From Thermoplasmatota archaeon (GTDB lineage Archaea > Thermoplasmatota > E2 > DHVEG-1), in assembly GCA_022866015.1 (NCBI GenBank), contig JALHTX010000142.1, forward strand, positions 1 to 6,535: a stretch of DNA of 6,535 nt, in the 5' to 3' direction. The notes under the pieces were generated by a model, which was not told where the DNA came from, did no database searches, and saw only the letters and a list, made by a program, of their open reading frames with translations. A program made the position numbers and the translations under genes. Below, piece by piece: positions 5,196-6,535 of the stretch; positions within the stretch are counted from its first letter, which is position 1, and each line of letters starts with the position of its first letter.

Positions 5196-5237
5196 AAATA
5201 TAATTTTGTTGTATTACTGCGATTTTAAAAACGTGTA
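5195..5237 (+). repeat. 43-bp direct repeat, copy 2
   Basis: The partner of 4496-4538, four mismatches apart. In this copy TATTAC (5212-5217) and GTAATA (5235-5240) make an inverted repeat with 17 bases between them, which copy 1 has lost or never had. It ends 95 bases before the Trm9-like gene and is followed by TTTTTT (5248-5253). A shorter partial echo, GTTGTATT, occurs at 5287-5294. Confidence 0.85.
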
Positions 5238-5331
5238 ATAACACAAGTTTTTTAAAATTCAAAGTATTTATTTTTATATTTAAAGTGTTGTATTGTAATA
5301 AAAATTAAAACTAGTTGTTTATATCCTCCTC

Positions 5332-6033
5332 ATGTATAAAATGAAAAAAGAGTATATTCTTGAGTCTGAAAAAACCTGGGATTCTATAGCTAAAAGCTTT
5401 GATAAAACAAGGCGTAAACCTTGGCAGGAATGTCTAGATTTTATTGAAGAGATTTTCGAAGAAAGCGTTGTTGCAGATGTTGCTTGTGGTAATGGTCGCC
5501 ATCTTATTCCTTGTACAAAAAAATGCAAAAAAGTAATTGGTCTTGATATTTCAAGAAAAATGCTAGAAATTGTCAAAGAAAAAACAATAAAGGAAAATAT
5601 TTCTAATGATTATCTTATTCATTCAACTGCTGAAGATATTCCTCTTAAAGATAGTTCCATTGATGTAGTTTTGTATATTGCCGGCTTGCATAATATTTAT
5701 GGAAAAGAAAATAGGATTAAATCATTAAAAGAAATCAGAAGAATACTAAAAAAAGATTCAAAAGCAATTATTAGTGTTTGGTCTAGGTATACTGATAAAT
5801 TTAGAAAATCGTTTCAAAATAAAAACTTGCAAAATAAAAAGACAGAGTTTGGAGATAAACAAATTTACTGGAGAAAAGATGGTCTTAATATCCCACGTTT
5901 TTATCATTTATACGGTAAAAAAGAATTTGTTGAAGATCTAAAAGAAGCAGGTTTTAAAATAATTAAAGTAAAAGGTGTTAAAATTAAATCTGAGATATAC
6001 AATGATAATTATTTTGCGGTTGTGAATAAATAG
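5332..6033 (+). CDS. Trm9-like SAM-dependent tRNA methyltransferase
   Basis: A class I methyltransferase of 233 residues resembling eukaryotic Trm9 and the ALKBH8 methyltransferase domain, which methylate 5-carboxymethyluridine at tRNA wobble position 34. The family opening is present (EKTWDSIAKSFDKTRRKPW, 13-31). Motif I is DVACGNG (49-55), the acidic ribose-binding residue is Asp72 in GLDIS, AED (100-102) contacts adenine in relatives, and DVVLYIAGLHNI (111-122) with the following NRIKSLKEIRRILKKDSKAI is the Trm9-type motif IV region. VWSRY (149-153) and the late RFYHLY...EFVEDLKEAGF also match the family. Eukaryotic Trm9 needs the small partner Trm112; none is encoded here. No Shine-Dalgarno site precedes the ATG; CCTCCTC stands there instead. 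Start at Met1 or Met4 (5341) cannot be separated. TATA-like runs at 5273-5284 and 5318-5324 are possible promoters. The exact modification made in archaea is inferred, not shown. Confidence 0.88.
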   Translation: MYKMKKEYILESEKTWDSIAKSFDKTRRKPWQECLDFIEEIFEESVVADVACGNGRHLIPCTKKCKKVIGLDISRKMLEIVKEKTIKENISNDYLIHSTAEDIPLKDSSIDVVLYIAGLHNIYGKENRIKSLKEIRRILKKDSKAIISVWSRYTDKFRKSFQNKNLQNKKTEFGDKQIYWRKDGLNIPRFYHLYGKKEFVEDLKEAGFKIIKVKGVKIKSEIYNDNYFAVVNK

Positions 6034-6110
6034 AATATTCTTTAAACTTATATAAAAAGATTTAAGAAAATATACAAAATTTTATACTAAATATCATCTA
6101 TAATTATTTT

Positions 6111-6143
6111 CGTAGCTACGTTATATTTTTTGTATTATTTTTT
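6111..6143 (+). terminator. palindrome and T-runs after the Trm9-like gene
   Basis: The perfect 10-bp palindrome CGTAGCTACG (6111-6120) is followed by TTTTTT at 6126-6131 and 6138-6143. It lies 78 bases after the stop. T-tracts like these end archaeal transcripts; the palindrome itself has no room for a loop and might instead be a protein site. From here to about 6300 I see no further convincing gene. Confidence 0.4.
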
Positions 6144-6302
6144 GTACCAAAAACTGTTACATTTTTCTTCTTAAAATTGATATAAAAATGGTATATAAAA
6201 TGATACAAAACTATCAATGTTTTATTTGCTTAATGTTTTTAATAGATTTAGCAGGGCATAGTGATAAAACTAAATAAATAAGCATATAAACCAAGATACA
6301 AA

Positions 6303-6410
6303 ATGTCAATAGATGTATATATAATACGAACGAAGCAGGTATTAATGCCAGTTAATCCTAAAATCTCTTTAGATCAATTTAATGACTTAATAAACAATTT
6401 AGGCTGTTGA
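6303..6410 (+). pseudogene. 5' part of a small gene cut by an insertion sequence
   Basis: The ATG at 6303 opens a frame whose first 32 or so residues (MSIDVYIIRTKQVLMPVNPK, then ISLDQFNDLINN) look like genuine protein: a strand, then an amphipathic helix. The frame then runs into GGCTGTTGA, where the insertion-sequence end supplies LGC and a stop at 6408-6410. AT-rich TATA-like runs at 6271-6282 and 6283-6290 lie 16-28 bases before the ATG, fitting a leaderless gene. The rest of the gene should lie beyond the element, outside the window. I do not recognise the product. Confidence 0.45.
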
Positions 6411-6422
6411 AAAATTAATTGA

Positions 6423-6476
6423 GCCCCCCTACGATTCATTTGTTTTGGATGCACAAATGAAAAACAATAGGAGGGC
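6423..6476 (+). promoter_or_regulatory. long hairpin covering the putative transposase start
   Basis: The inner stem TTCATTTGT (6435-6443) / ACAAATGAA (6453-6461) is a perfect 9 bp. The outer stem GCCCCCCTA (6423-6431) / TAGGAGGGC (6468-6476) pairs at eight of nine positions. The ATG at 6457 lies in the inner stem and AGGAGG in the outer one. Insertion sequences often hide the transposase start in such a hairpin so that read-through messages are not translated. Confidence 0.6.
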
Positions 6477-6535
6477 AAGCCTCAGAAAGATAATTTCAAG
6501 TATAGATTTTTCGGAAACAGAAACGATACTGAAAA
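6457..6535 (+). CDS. putative transposase N-terminus (partial, runs off the window)
   Basis: From ATG 6457 the frame is open to the edge for 26 residues: MKNNRRASLRKIISSIDFSE, then TETILK. The segment is basic then amphipathic, as expected at the start of a DNA-binding transposase, but nothing in it is diagnostic. The assignment rests on position: just inside a probable insertion-sequence end. No ribosome site precedes the ATG; AGGAGG at 6469-6474 lies after it with no start codon downstream in view, so a later start beyond the window is possible. Confidence 0.45.
   Translation, partial: MKNNRRASLRKIISSIDFSETETILK

Larger units (their letters stand above)
6402..6535 (+). mobile_element. left end of an insertion sequence (partial)
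   Basis: GGCTGTTGAAAAATT at 6402-6416 resembles the terminal inverted repeats of many DDE-type insertion sequences, which commonly begin GGCTGTTGA. It breaks an open frame coming from the left, and 55 bases inside it an ORF begins that runs off the window. The opposite end and the target duplication are outside the window, so family and exact boundary (6400-6402) are not settled. Confidence 0.55.

Noticed and set aside
5319..5576. 85-residue minus-strand frame
   Set aside because: Antisense to the N-terminal half of the Trm9-like gene, no promoter or ribosome site.
6188..6277. 29-residue plus-strand frame with a CFIC motif
   Set aside because: No ribosome site; very short, AT-rich and without other support.

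Overview
The window is AT-rich and reads as archaeal DNA. It carries a full-length archaeal/eukaryotic-type leucyl-tRNA synthetase of 941 residues and a Trm9-like wobble-uridine methyltransferase. Several genes have an archaeal TATA box (TTTATAAA) about 25-50 bases before the start codon; one (3981) looks leaderless, and others have Shine-Dalgarno sites (GGGGTGG, AGAGGT, GGAGG). The genes look closest to uncultivated AT-rich archaeal lineages, but no lineage can be fixed from sequence alone.

Layout. Positions 1-337 hold the possible tail of an unidentified gene (stop at 60-62) and a stretch visibly richer in G+C than its surroundings, able to form several helices. leuS follows (338-3163) with a hairpin/T-rich terminator. 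Next come two small hypothetical genes in probable operon (3334-3525, 3570-3773), a gap with a direct repeat and two short hairpins, and a leaderless gene for a 113-residue protein with two CxxC knuckles (3981-4322). From about 4360 to 5330 the DNA is mostly intergenic but dense in signals: a 9-bp inverted repeat around 60 bases, two copies of a 43-bp direct repeat 699 bp apart, one 50-residue gene with a clear Shine-Dalgarno site, a likely minus-strand transcript with micro-ORFs, a near-perfect Shine-Dalgarno site and a terminator, and three palindromes in a row. The Trm9-like gene (5332-6033) follows. The right edge holds the first part of a small gene that appears to be interrupted by the left end of an insertion sequence, whose putative transposase start codon lies inside a strong hairpin.

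How it fits together. The two confidently named genes both act on tRNA: leucine charging and wobble-base modification. They are separated by 2.2 kb of small unknown genes and probably are not one operon. The stretch between them looks like accessory DNA. The best candidate for something undescribed is the repeat-bracketed unit at 4496-5237: a small SD-led gene on the plus strand, convergent minus-strand micro-ORFs ending at a shared hairpin, and an operator-like palindrome array. Its function is unknown and its status as a unit is inference.
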